Assembly: GCA_022841345.1 (NCBI GenBank)
Contig: JALHRR010000014.1
Span: forward strand, 39,134 to 103,133
DNA: 64,000 nucleotides
Direction of reading: 5' to 3'
From: Saprospiraceae bacterium
GTDB lineage: Bacteria; Bacteroidota; Bacteroidia; Chitinophagales; Saprospiraceae
Each line of letters opens with the position of its first letter. Positions within the stretch are counted from its first letter, which is position 1. This document shows positions 46,458-54,015 of this stretch, in pieces. Both the position numbers and the translations under genes were made by a program. Under the pieces are notes generated by a model. It did not search any database. It saw only the letters and a list, made by a program, of their open reading frames with translations, and had not been told where the DNA came from.

Positions 46458-47555
46458 ATGATTGAAATCATTCCATATGAGAAGCGTTTTGAAGCCGGAA
46501 TTCAAGCATTGTGCCGGATACCGGTTTCAGGGAATATTGCACTTTCGCTGGAGCGCGAGCCCAATTATTTTGCAGGAGTTCAGATTCAATGTGAGGAGCC
46601 GGAAGTATTTGTGGCATTTGATTCAGGTACAAATTTGATTTGGGCAGTGTTCAATATTGGCAGGAGAAGAGTTTGGTATGAGAATAAAGTGGTGTATGTG
46701 AGATATTTATCTGATTTGCGTATTCACCCTGCCAAACAAAAAGGTTCTTTGTTGCTCCGTATCAGCAGTCATTTTTGCAAATTGTGTGCTCAGGAGGAAC
46801 TGCCTGCTCAAACCATTGTTTTTGAAGACAATGAAAAAATGCTTCACGTTATCGAAAAGCTGAAGCAAATGAAAGGATCCTCCAATCTTCCTTTATATCA
46901 TTTTGCAGGCAAGCTGATCACTCATTTGTTTAGAGTCAAGTCCAGAAATTTTGATAAAGGTACCTATGAGATCAGAAGGGCAAAGGCCTCAGATATTCAG
47001 TCCATGCAATCATTTTTTGATTCAGAATCTTCTAAGATTAACTATTCTCCTTACTATGATTTTACATCATTGGGTACTCCTTATTATCAGGGGCTTCAAA
47101 TTGAAGATTATTTTCTGGCATTTCAAAATGGTCAAATTGCAGGAATGTGCGGGGTTTGGGATCAGATATCCATCAAGCAAACCAGAATAGTTTCATACAG
47201 TAAACTGTATCGGATGATGAAACCTGTTTATAATTTATTGGCACCTCTCACAGGTTGGTCAAAATTGCCAATGGAAGGGAGCATTTTGCATACGCTGAAT
47301 CTGCATTGTATTTGTGTTTCAAATCGAAATCCGAAGATTTTTCAAAGTTTAATGTGGCATATTTCTGGGGTGTATACCAATGCAAAATTTGATTCTATGC
47401 TCTGCAGTCTGTCAGAGGAGGATCCACTTATTCGGGTATTTGATGCTGTAAAATGCAGAAGGATAAAAGGAAATTATTATTTAGTCAATGATGGACGGGA
47501 CATTCAGGATTCTTTGCAGAATCCTTTATTCTACATTGAATCTGCGAGGATTTGA
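46458..47555 (+). CDS. GNAT-like acyltransferase family protein
   Basis: A 365-aa protein. The N-terminal ~160 residues look like a GNAT fold: motif A-like VRYLSDLRIHPAKQKGSLLL (about 76-95) with the acceptor strand TIVFEDNEKMLHVIEKL. Residues about 165-360 appear to be a second, weaker GNAT-like half (YEIRRAKASDIQSMQSFF). The start is directly after the GH3 stop, so translation is coupled. It is the last gene of the operon and is convergent with rtcB (9-bp gap). Function inferred as acyl transfer to or from the GH3 product. Confidence 0.75.
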   Translation: MIEIIPYEKRFEAGIQALCRIPVSGNIALSLEREPNYFAGVQIQCEEPEVFVAFDSGTNLIWAVFNIGRRRVWYENKVVYVRYLSDLRIHPAKQKGSLLLRISSHFCKLCAQEELPAQTIVFEDNEKMLHVIEKLKQMKGSSNLPLYHFAGKLITHLFRVKSRNFDKGTYEIRRAKASDIQSMQSFFDSESSKINYSPYYDFTSLGTPYYQGLQIEDYFLAFQNGQIAGMCGVWDQISIKQTRIVSYSKLYRMMKPVYNLLAPLTGWSKLPMEGSILHTLNLHCICVSNRNPKIFQSLMWHISGVYTNAKFDSMLCSLSEEDPLIRVFDAVKCRRIKGNYYLVNDGRDIQDSLQNPLFYIESARI

Positions 47556-47564
47556 ATAACCATT

Positions 47565-49010
47565 TCAATCTTCCCGACTACCATCATCAGCCATGCGAAC
47601 AAGTTTGGGAGTAAACTTTGCGACCACATCTACCAGATCTTTTTGCGATGCCATGACCATTTCGATGTCTTTATAGGCCATCGGGGCCTCGTCCAGACCT
47701 GCTCCTATGAGTGTAACTTCGTGTGATTTCAATAGATCTCTCATGCTGTCCCGGGTGATCGATTTAATAGCCTGTGTTCGGCTCATCTGCCTTCCGGCGC
47801 CATGGGAAGCGGATTGAATAGCATCCTGTTCACCTTTGCCTCTGACCAAAAAACCCGGAGCAGTCATAGACCCTGGAATAATTCCCATCACATCCTTCCC
47901 AGCCGGTGTAGCTCCTTTTCTGTGAACAATCACCTCTTCTCCATTCCAGATTTCTTTCCATGCAAAATTGTGGTGGTTTTCTATTTTGGCAAGTATATTT
48001 CCACCTATTGCCTTGCTCAGTCGATCATGTATTACTTCGTGGCAGGCAGAAGCATAATCTCCTGCCAGGTTCATTGCGAGCCAATATTCCTGACCTTCAG
48101 CTGTGTCCAGATCCAGATAGGCCAGATTTGCAGCTTCTTTGGGCAACTTACATATTTCTTTAGCAATTCTGGTATAATGCCCTGCAATCGTTGCTCCCAG
48201 ACCTCTTGATCCCGAGTGAGTCAACAATGCCACATACCTGCCTTTTTTGATATTCAGTTTAGCATCATCTTCTTCAAATTCAATGATCCCATATTCAACA
48301 AAGTGATTTCCGCCACCTGAAGTACCAAGCTGAACAGCAGCTTTATCTTTCAGATTCCGGATAAAGTGGATGGCATTAAAGTCCGGATTGTCGAGAATTT
48401 CATGATCTGCCCGCATATTCCCGCTCCAATTCTGACCTGCTCCGAATTTTGTCCAGGCAATCAATTCTCTTTTAAATTTATCCTTGTGCTGAAAAAGATG
48501 AGATTCCGGAATATCATAAATCGACAATGCCATTCTGCAACCAATATCTACCCCGACACCATATGGAATGATGGCATTCCTGGTAGCTAATACTCCTCCA
48601 ATGGGCAACCCATAACCCTGATGAGCATCCGGCATTAATGCCCCTGCAACTGTCACAGGAAGTTGCATAGCAATCTCCATTTGATCGATGGCACCCTGTT
48701 CTATATGCTCCTGACCATAAACTTTATATGGATCTCCTTTTTCTTTGAGTTCAATCTCTGATGGCTTATTCCTGAGCTGCATTTGAATCAATTCATCGGC
48801 TATCGGCTGCAATTTTTTATCTGAGAGGTATTTTCCGGGATTATCCAGTACTTTTTTCAGAATGGATTCAACATTCTGCTTCTTTGAGGAGGAAAAATGT
48901 TGGTTAATTGTCCGCAATGCAATTCCTATGATTTTCCCCTCAGGAAAGCCAAGTGCCAATAAATCTTCAGCGAAAACAGATTTTATTTTTTTCATCTCAG
49001 AACTCTGCAA
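47565..49010 (-). CDS. rtcB: RNA-splicing ligase RtcB
   Basis: GTP-dependent ligase that joins 2',3'-cyclic-phosphate/3'-phosphate and 5'-OH RNA ends. A 481-aa protein with all RtcB landmarks: MPDAHQGYGLPIGGVLAT, GVGVDIGCRMALS (Mn-binding Asp and Cys), GGGNHFVE, THSGSRGLG, HKGATPAG-like RKGATPAGKD, and SASHGAGRQMSR containing the guanylylated His. Start at 49010 (MQSSEMKKIKS) or Met6. There is no RtcA or RtcR nearby. It stands alone between the biosynthetic operon and the DUF3820 gene. Confidence 0.95.
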   Translation of the reverse strand: MQSSEMKKIKSVFAEDLLALGFPEGKIIGIALRTINQHFSSSKKQNVESILKKVLDNPGKYLSDKKLQPIADELIQMQLRNKPSEIELKEKGDPYKVYGQEHIEQGAIDQMEIAMQLPVTVAGALMPDAHQGYGLPIGGVLATRNAIIPYGVGVDIGCRMALSIYDIPESHLFQHKDKFKRELIAWTKFGAGQNWSGNMRADHEILDNPDFNAIHFIRNLKDKAAVQLGTSGGGNHFVEYGIIEFEEDDAKLNIKKGRYVALLTHSGSRGLGATIAGHYTRIAKEICKLPKEAANLAYLDLDTAEGQEYWLAMNLAGDYASACHEVIHDRLSKAIGGNILAKIENHHNFAWKEIWNGEEVIVHRKGATPAGKDVMGIIPGSMTAPGFLVRGKGEQDAIQSASHGAGRQMSRTQAIKSITRDSMRDLLKSHEVTLIGAGLDEAPMAYKDIEMVMASQKDLVDVVAKFTPKLVRMADDGSRED

Positions 49011-49318
49011 TTTTTAATTCTATAAAATATGTAGCTTAAATATAGAACGAAATATTCTTGTGATATGGTCAAGTGACTTCTAAATGGTTGATTTAAGAGG
49101 AGGCATCGACGGGCTGTATCCCAAAACTCATACTCCTAACTTATAGCTGCTGTTCATCTTCTCCCCAAAGCTTGGGAGATCAACGTTCAACCGGGTTTTG
49201 CCGCCTTGAGCCCTCAAAGAACAACACTCTCAACCCAGCTCTCTTACTCACACCCCGCTTCAACGCTTAACCGCTTCAACGTGGCTGTTAACCGGCTGTT
49301 TCGTCGTACCTTCACCCC
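49011..49318. other. Intergenic region with CGGCTGT words
   Basis: 308 bp upstream of rtcB and the DUF3820 gene (divergent). It has short repeats of (C/G)GGCTGTT near 49111, 49283 and 49293, part of a scatter that continues to 49.9 kb. No supported gene. Confidence 0.45.
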
Positions 49319-49552
49319 ATGAAAGAAGTCCCCGCATTTGATCCCAATCAACTACTAGAAGTAGTCCGCACTCCAATGCCATTTGGCAAATACAAGGATA
49401 CACTTATATATAAATTGCCGGTTTCTTACCTGGAATGGTTTGCTCAGCAGGGATTTCCCAAAGGGAAGTTGGGTCAACTTCTGGAATTGATGCACCTTAT
49501 TAAGATGAATGGGCTGGAACATCTGCTTCGGCCGCTCATTAACCGATATTAA
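49319..49552 (+). CDS. DUF3820 family protein
   Basis: A 77-aa single-domain protein with the DUF3820 pattern MPFGKYKDTLIYKLPVSYLEWF followed by FPKGKLGQLLELM. It is a small protein family of unknown biochemical role, sometimes fused to nucleases. It stands alone here. Confidence 0.85.
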   Translation: MKEVPAFDPNQLLEVVRTPMPFGKYKDTLIYKLPVSYLEWFAQQGFPKGKLGQLLELMHLIKMNGLEHLLRPLINRY

Positions 49553-49978
49553 CGCCGGTTGATAAAAGGCCCGGCTGTATATTTGTCCACGAATTACACG
49601 AAAAGATTCGAATGAAATGCTAAGTTTTTTGCAAATTTAGAAAGGGTGAATAGGATTCAATTAAGAAGGTTTTCTGGACAATAGCTCCGGAGTTGATATG
49701 ATAAATATTCAAATTACCCCACACTTACGTACGAGGCTAATCGTTGGATATGCCCTTATAGGGCATTTAGCAACTGTCAGTATAAGGTACTAATAGCAGA
49801 TTTATACTGGCTGTTTTCTCGAAGCTCGGGGCTCGAAGCTCGTAGCTTTCTTCCCGGCTGTTATCGATTAACCGATTAAGCAATTCACCGAAACCCGACT
49901 GTTTCCATAGCTGTATCCAGATTATTTACATGGTAGCCTCGTAAGTGCGAAGCGCGCCAGGGATCGCAGGGGGCACGA

Positions 49979-50006
49979 GCAGAGCCGCATTGCAATGCGG
50001 CTCTGC
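49979..50006. repeat. Perfect 28-bp palindrome
   Basis: GCAGAGCCGCATTG followed directly by CAATGCGGCTCTGC. No loop, no T run on either side, so it is not a normal terminator. It is followed 21 bp later by another long hairpin. Confidence 0.85.
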
Positions 50007-50027
50007 GAAGTAAAGCGGAGAGCCCGA

Positions 50028-50063
50028 CCGTCCCCTCCCCAAAGCTTTGGGGATTGGGGACGG
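50028..50063. repeat. Compound GC-rich hairpin
   Basis: Outer CCGTCCCC pairs with GGGGACGG and inner CCCCAAAG pairs with CTTTGGGG, with small bulges. Together with the palindrome before it, this looks like a REP/BIME-type or mobile-element-derived patch. Confidence 0.8.
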
Positions 50064-50212
50064 AGGCGCCCAAAACATTGTTTTTATTCAGAAGATCCTT
50101 TCCGCAAATTTTTTTTCAATTTTTTTCAAAAAAGTTTTCAGATTAAGTGATTGATAATCAATGTAATGTCTTTAACATGGAAATATTTTATAGATATTAC
50201 CATGCTAAAGAT

Positions 50213-50235
50213 GGTACTATGTGTTGCATAATACC
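50213..50235. promoter_or_regulatory. Candidate PadR operator
   Basis: 23-bp near-palindrome GGTACTATG-TGTTG-CATAATACC (8 of 9 arm positions match). It covers the TTG -33 element of the padR promoter, which fits autorepression by the encoded PadR protein. Confidence 0.6.
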
Positions 50236-50254
50236 ATCCTATGGCATATATTTG
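50224..50254 (+). promoter_or_regulatory. Bacteroidota-type promoter of the padR-pspC operon
   Basis: TTG at 50224-50226 and TATATTTG at 50247-50254 with a 20-bp gap match the TTG / TAnnTTTG consensus of the phylum's primary sigma factor. The -7 element ends only 4 bp before the ATG at 50259, so the transcript is probably leaderless. Confidence 0.65.
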
Positions 50255-50258
50255 CAGT

Positions 50259-50597
50259 ATGAATCTGGAAAACGCAAAAGCGCAAATGCGCAAAGGAATA
50301 TTAGAACTCTGTATCCTCTCTGTATTTGCAGAGGAAGAGGTCTATACATCGGACATTATAGAGAAGCTGAAAGAAGCTGATCTGATTGTGGTCGAGGGTA
50401 CATTGTATCCACTACTGACGCGTCTCAAAAATGCCGGGCTACTGGAGTATACCTGGAGAGAGTCGCTGAGCGGACCACCACGGAAATACTTCAGAATCAC
50501 TCCTGAAGGTGAACTTGTCCTGAATGGGCTGAGCCAGGCATGGGACGATCTGGTGCAATCTGTCAATCTTTTGAAAAACAAAAAAGCTGAAAACTAA
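50259..50597 (+). CDS. PadR-family transcriptional regulator
   Basis: A 112-aa winged-helix repressor: MRKGILELCILSVFAEEEVYTSDIIEKL, VVEGTLYPLLTRLKNAGLLEYTW, SGPPRKYFRITPEG, and a short C-terminal dimerisation helix. Start at 50259 (MNLENAKAQMRKG), which fits the family; an ATG at 50241 would lie inside the promoter. It is co-transcribed with the PspC-domain gene, which starts 1 bp after its stop, as is common in Bacteroidota. It is likely autoregulated through the palindrome at 50213. Confidence 0.92.
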   Translation: MNLENAKAQMRKGILELCILSVFAEEEVYTSDIIEKLKEADLIVVEGTLYPLLTRLKNAGLLEYTWRESLSGPPRKYFRITPEGELVLNGLSQAWDDLVQSVNLLKNKKAEN

Positions 50598-50598
50598 C

Positions 50599-52197
50599 AT
50601 GAACAAAGTAACACATATCAATATTGGAGGGCTTCCATTCATCATGAATGAGGATGCATATGAATTCCTTCAGCAGTATTTTGACTCGATCACCTCACAT
50701 TTCCAGCTCTCTGAAGGGTCTGAAGAGATTATTGCAGATATAGAGTCCAGAATTGCTGAATTATTGAATGAAAAGAAGGGAGCTCGTCAGATTGTGGAGA
50801 TTGAAGATGTGCAATTTGCAATAAACATAATGGGACGTCCGGAGGACTTCGGTGCTGATCCGATAGATGAAAATAAGGAGACTCACAGCGGAAAGAAGAA
50901 GGACTCAGGATTCAATCCGGGTAAGCGTCTGTACAAAAATCCTGATGATAAAATCGTTTCGGGTGTCTGCTCAGGATTATCAATATATCTGGGAATTAAG
51001 GATCCTGTTTGGATGAGGTTACTCTTTGGTCTGCTGGCGGTGGTAGGAGGCGGTTCGGGAATACCGATTTACATCATCCTGATGGTAATCCTCAAGGACG
51101 CAAAGACCACCAAGGAAAAACTCGAGATGAAAGGGGATCCTATTAATCTGGAGAATCTCATGAATACGATGGGTACAGAATTCAAAAACCTGGGCGAGCA
51201 GTTCAAGGATTTCGGAAAAAAAAATGCAGAAGGATCTAAGACCCAGGCCTCTGAACTGGGAACCTCCCTACAGGAAGGGTTTTCTGTCATAGGTCAGAAC
51301 CTCGAGGAATTTTTCAGAAGTGTGGGTCGGGTATTAAGACCTATCATTTATGTTTTGGGGGGTATTATAATCTTCGCTTTAGTGATATTATGGTCTACTA
51401 TACTGTTCTCGGCCTTCCAAAGTGGAGAGACTATCAGGATGTTCCTGCCTGCATCCACATCGGAGAGTGTGTTTGGGATCTTCAGTATTCTCCTGCTGGT
51501 ATTGTTACCGATAATGTCCATAGGTTTAAGTGTCACACAGACTTTTTTCAGAGTAAGAATTAAACCAATTTGGTACGGAGCAATTTGGGGTTTGTGGACC
51601 TTGAATTTTGTCGGAATGTCATTTTTAGCTAAAAACATTTCCAGAAGTTATAGATCTGAGGCTCATGTGGAAGTGCCTGTTCAAATGCAATCTGCTCCAT
51701 CGGGCACATATGTTGTAGTTCCCCAGAGATTGGAAAGCAGGAATAATAGAAGCATTGAATTGGGTGATTTAACATTGGAGAAAGAAGCTATTACATTTGA
51801 ATTTCTTGATATTGAAGTTGAGAGAAGTGAATCGGGGAAAGTTGAATTTGTCATTGTAAAAAGCAGTTCAGGTGAATCAGAATCCGAAGCAGAGTCTATA
51901 GCTGAAGAAATAAAATATGAAATTAAACAACAGGGTGATACACTGATGGTGCCTGATTTTCATCAAATAGTAAAAGGTGAAAAATTCAAGAATCAGCGAG
52001 TTGAATTGAAGATTTTAATTCCCAATGGCAAGCAAGTAAAATTTGCAGAGAAAATTGGTAATCTGAGATTTAAATCCAGTGTGTCCGGCGATAGAATTAC
52101 CTCTCATAAATTGAAAGGAAAAACACTGACAATGACTGAAAATGGCCTGGTAATCGGAGCCATTGAAGAAAAAAACACGACTACGACAGAGGATTAG
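50599..52197 (+). CDS. PspC-domain envelope stress membrane protein
   Basis: A 532-aa protein. Residues 1-100 are a cytoplasmic regulatory part (HINIGGLPFIMNEDAYEFLQ, IADIESRIAELL). The PspC domain is at about 112-165 (KRLYKNPDDKIVSGVCSGLSIYLGI then a TM). Three more TM segments lie between about 235 and 355. The C-terminal ~170 residues are periplasmic beta-rich (VEFVIVKSSSGESES). It is the standard Bacteroidota partner of PadR in a two-gene operon and is thought to answer membrane stress. It is ended by the terminator at 52220. Confidence 0.92.
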   Translation: MNKVTHINIGGLPFIMNEDAYEFLQQYFDSITSHFQLSEGSEEIIADIESRIAELLNEKKGARQIVEIEDVQFAINIMGRPEDFGADPIDENKETHSGKKKDSGFNPGKRLYKNPDDKIVSGVCSGLSIYLGIKDPVWMRLLFGLLAVVGGGSGIPIYIILMVILKDAKTTKEKLEMKGDPINLENLMNTMGTEFKNLGEQFKDFGKKNAEGSKTQASELGTSLQEGFSVIGQNLEEFFRSVGRVLRPIIYVLGGIIIFALVILWSTILFSAFQSGETIRMFLPASTSESVFGIFSILLLVLLPIMSIGLSVTQTFFRVRIKPIWYGAIWGLWTLNFVGMSFLAKNISRSYRSEAHVEVPVQMQSAPSGTYVVVPQRLESRNNRSIELGDLTLEKEAITFEFLDIEVERSESGKVEFVIVKSSSGESESEAESIAEEIKYEIKQQGDTLMVPDFHQIVKGEKFKNQRVELKILIPNGKQVKFAEKIGNLRFKSSVSGDRITSHKLKGKTLTMTENGLVIGAIEEKNTTTTED

Positions 52198-52219
52198 TTA
52201 ATTCAAACTATGAAAACGG

Positions 52220-52261
52220 AAATCCCTTTCTTTGCAACAGTGTGAAGAGGGGATTTTTTTT
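52220..52261 (+). terminator. Intrinsic terminator of the padR-pspC operon
   Basis: AAATCCC pairs with GGGATTT, with a loop of about 23 bases, and is followed by an 8-T run ending at 52261. It starts 22 bp after the PspC stop. Confidence 0.75.
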
Positions 52262-52532
52262 GTTAAAGAGGTGAGTAGTTGAGGAGGATAGAAAACAGCC
52301 TGGTTGAGGTAGGCTACGCCATCGGGATAAGAGTTGAGATTGTGTGTGGGGCTGCTGCGCGCCCCGTGTGTACTGACGCATACTGCGTCGTGGGATGTGG
52401 TTCGCATTGCTCACGGGACGAATTGTGAGTTTAAGGTGGGGGTGTGGGAACAGCCGGGTTGGGGTTATGAGTTATGAATGATGAGCCATAACAGCCGGCG
52501 AGAGTTGCGAGTGGGGACTGCATGTACCCACA

Positions 52533-52574
52533 TTTTCTCGTAGGGGCGCGCGGCCGTGCGCCCCTACAAGAAAA
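52533..52574. repeat. GC-rich hairpin
   Basis: TTTTCTCGTAGGGGCGC pairs with GCGCCCCTACAAGAAAA (one mismatch) around a short GC loop. Symmetric T and A tracts could make it a bidirectional terminator. Confidence 0.75.
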
Positions 52575-52727
52575 TCGCAGGAGTAAGCTCAATCTGTTGT
52601 CAAGCGACCGTCGTAGGGATAAAATGCATGATATATTCGCTCTTTCAAACCCACACCCAAACCCGAAACTCAACCGCGAGCTTCGCGCCTGCCGAGAGTG
52701 AGGAACGAACCTCGCGGAGCACATCAC

Positions 52728-52770
52728 CTCCGAAATAAATTGACTGCGAAGCAGACAATATATTTCGGAG
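52728..52770. repeat. Hairpin between CATCACCT words
   Basis: CTCCGAAATA pairs with TATTTCGGAG, and an inner CTGC-GAA-GCAG extends the stem. It is flanked on both sides by ACATCAC words. Confidence 0.7.
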
Positions 52771-52880
52771 ACATCACTTCTTTGGGGCGTAGTCACGAAG
52801 AAACATCACCTTATAAGCCGTAGGTGCAGAAAGGCATCACCTCGCTACGAGAAGAGCGAGTTATGTGGTCGGGATTATTC

Positions 52881-53933
52881 CTAAAACATCGGACACAACG
52901 AATCCTCATTTTCATACTCTCCGAAGTAGGAAACTGAAAGCTCGAAGGCTCCACGAGTGCGGCCATAGGTGGCCAGGGAGCCAAGTGAAAGATCATAGCT
53001 CATTCCTATTACGAGATTGTCATACCCGTAGCCCACAAGGAATCCAAGCATATCTGTAGACCAGCTGCTGGCATTGTTGGCCAGTCGGAGGTAAGTACCC
53101 AGATAAAGATTGTGCAGTTCATATTCCAGAAAATAGAATTTGAAATTGACACCTGCCTGAGCCAGTTGATTGGGCCCCTGAACAGCCGCCAATAATCTTG
53201 GCTGGATATCCAGGAATTCAGAGACCGGAATGATGGATGCCAGGTGGAATGAAATTCTGGCAGGCAATTTATAACTTACACCTCTTGAATTTACTACATC
53301 GCTGGGGTCTTTGAAGAAAAATGAATTCTCCGGACCCAGAAAATTATGAAGTGCTATACCGGCATAGATACCAGTATTCTTTTTCGGGGCGTAGATATAA
53401 TTCAATCCTGCTGCCATATTTACGTGGGCAATATTATTTTCAGGCAATAATTCCAGCGTAGGCAGGGTATATCCGTCAATGCCATTGAATTGATCCTGAA
53501 AAGTGATCTTCGAAAAGTTGACGCTTCTCTGATTCATTCCAATTTGAATTCCGGCGCCCAGATATTGAGTACGGGAATTATCCAGCGATTTGTGATATGC
53601 TCCGGCCAGGTACATTTGATTAAGTGTGTATTCAAGTATGCCTGAACGATCCGTCTGAAAAATAATACTACCGGAGAAAAAGTCCTTGTTGATTCCTTTT
53701 GGGTCCACATCAAATCTTAAGTCAAGACCCAGGCCATATGTTCTGAATGGCTCATCTACAACAGAGCGCCATTGCTCTCTGTGTATAGCTGACACTCTGA
53801 ATTTTCCATCATAAGTGCCGGATAATGCCGGATTCAAACTGACCGGAAGCGCATAAAATTGTGAGAATACAGCATCCTGACTAAATGCTAAAGTGCTGAC
53901 AAACAATATAAATGCTAGTATCTGGTATCTCAT
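52881..53933 (-). CDS. PorP/SprF family type IX secretion system membrane protein
   Basis: A 350-aa outer-membrane beta-barrel-like protein: signal peptide ending FSQ (residues 1-19), then the family opening FSQFYALPVSLNPALSGTYDGKFRVSAIHREQWRSV split over about residues 23-58. Further barrel strands are typical of PorP/SprF. Members help T9SS substrates reach or attach to the cell surface and are often paired with a large sorting-domain protein. Here the nearest such protein is at 56639 on the other strand. The gene is separated by 82 bp from the CBS-like gene on the same strand. Confidence 0.92.
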   Translation of the reverse strand: MRYQILAFILFVSTLAFSQDAVFSQFYALPVSLNPALSGTYDGKFRVSAIHREQWRSVVDEPFRTYGLGLDLRFDVDPKGINKDFFSGSIIFQTDRSGILEYTLNQMYLAGAYHKSLDNSRTQYLGAGIQIGMNQRSVNFSKITFQDQFNGIDGYTLPTLELLPENNIAHVNMAAGLNYIYAPKKNTGIYAGIALHNFLGPENSFFFKDPSDVVNSRGVSYKLPARISFHLASIIPVSEFLDIQPRLLAAVQGPNQLAQAGVNFKFYFLEYELHNLYLGTYLRLANNASSWSTDMLGFLVGYGYDNLVIGMSYDLSLGSLATYGRTRGAFELSVSYFGEYENEDSLCPMF

Positions 53934-54015
53934 AGGAGTTTATAAATGTGGAAGTGAACTTCAAGAAAACAATTTTTTAACTTAAAAATTGTGTCTTTAA
54001 AATTCTATAATCCAC

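Larger units (their letters stand above)
49553..50212. other. Palindrome-rich intergenic region
   Basis: 660 bp without a supported gene. It contains CCGGCTGT words at 49571 and 49854, a perfect 28-bp palindrome at 49979-50006 and a two-part hairpin at 50028-50063, in a GC-rich patch unlike the AT-rich surroundings. A minus-strand frame across the patch looks fortuitous. Confidence 0.6.
52262..52880. other. Repeat- and hairpin-rich intergenic region
   Basis: About 620 bp between the padR-pspC terminator and the PorP/SprF gene. It holds ACAGCC(G/T)GG words (52286, 52450, 52496), a hairpin at 52533-52574, a hairpin at 52728-52770, and four spaced (A/G)CATCAC(C/T)T words (52721, 52771, 52803, 52834). 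Open frames across it look random. Confidence 0.6.

Noticed and set aside
49885..50073. 62-codon minus-strand frame over the palindromes
   Set aside because: It reads through two perfect palindromes, so its sequence is dictated by the repeat structure, not by selection on protein.
52198..52796. Several overlapping frames downstream of pspC
   Set aside because: All run across hairpins and repeats with unnatural composition; no start context or family match.
52721..52845. CATCACCT words as a CRISPR array
   Set aside because: The repeated words are only 8-9 bases, spacing is irregular, and there are no cas genes.
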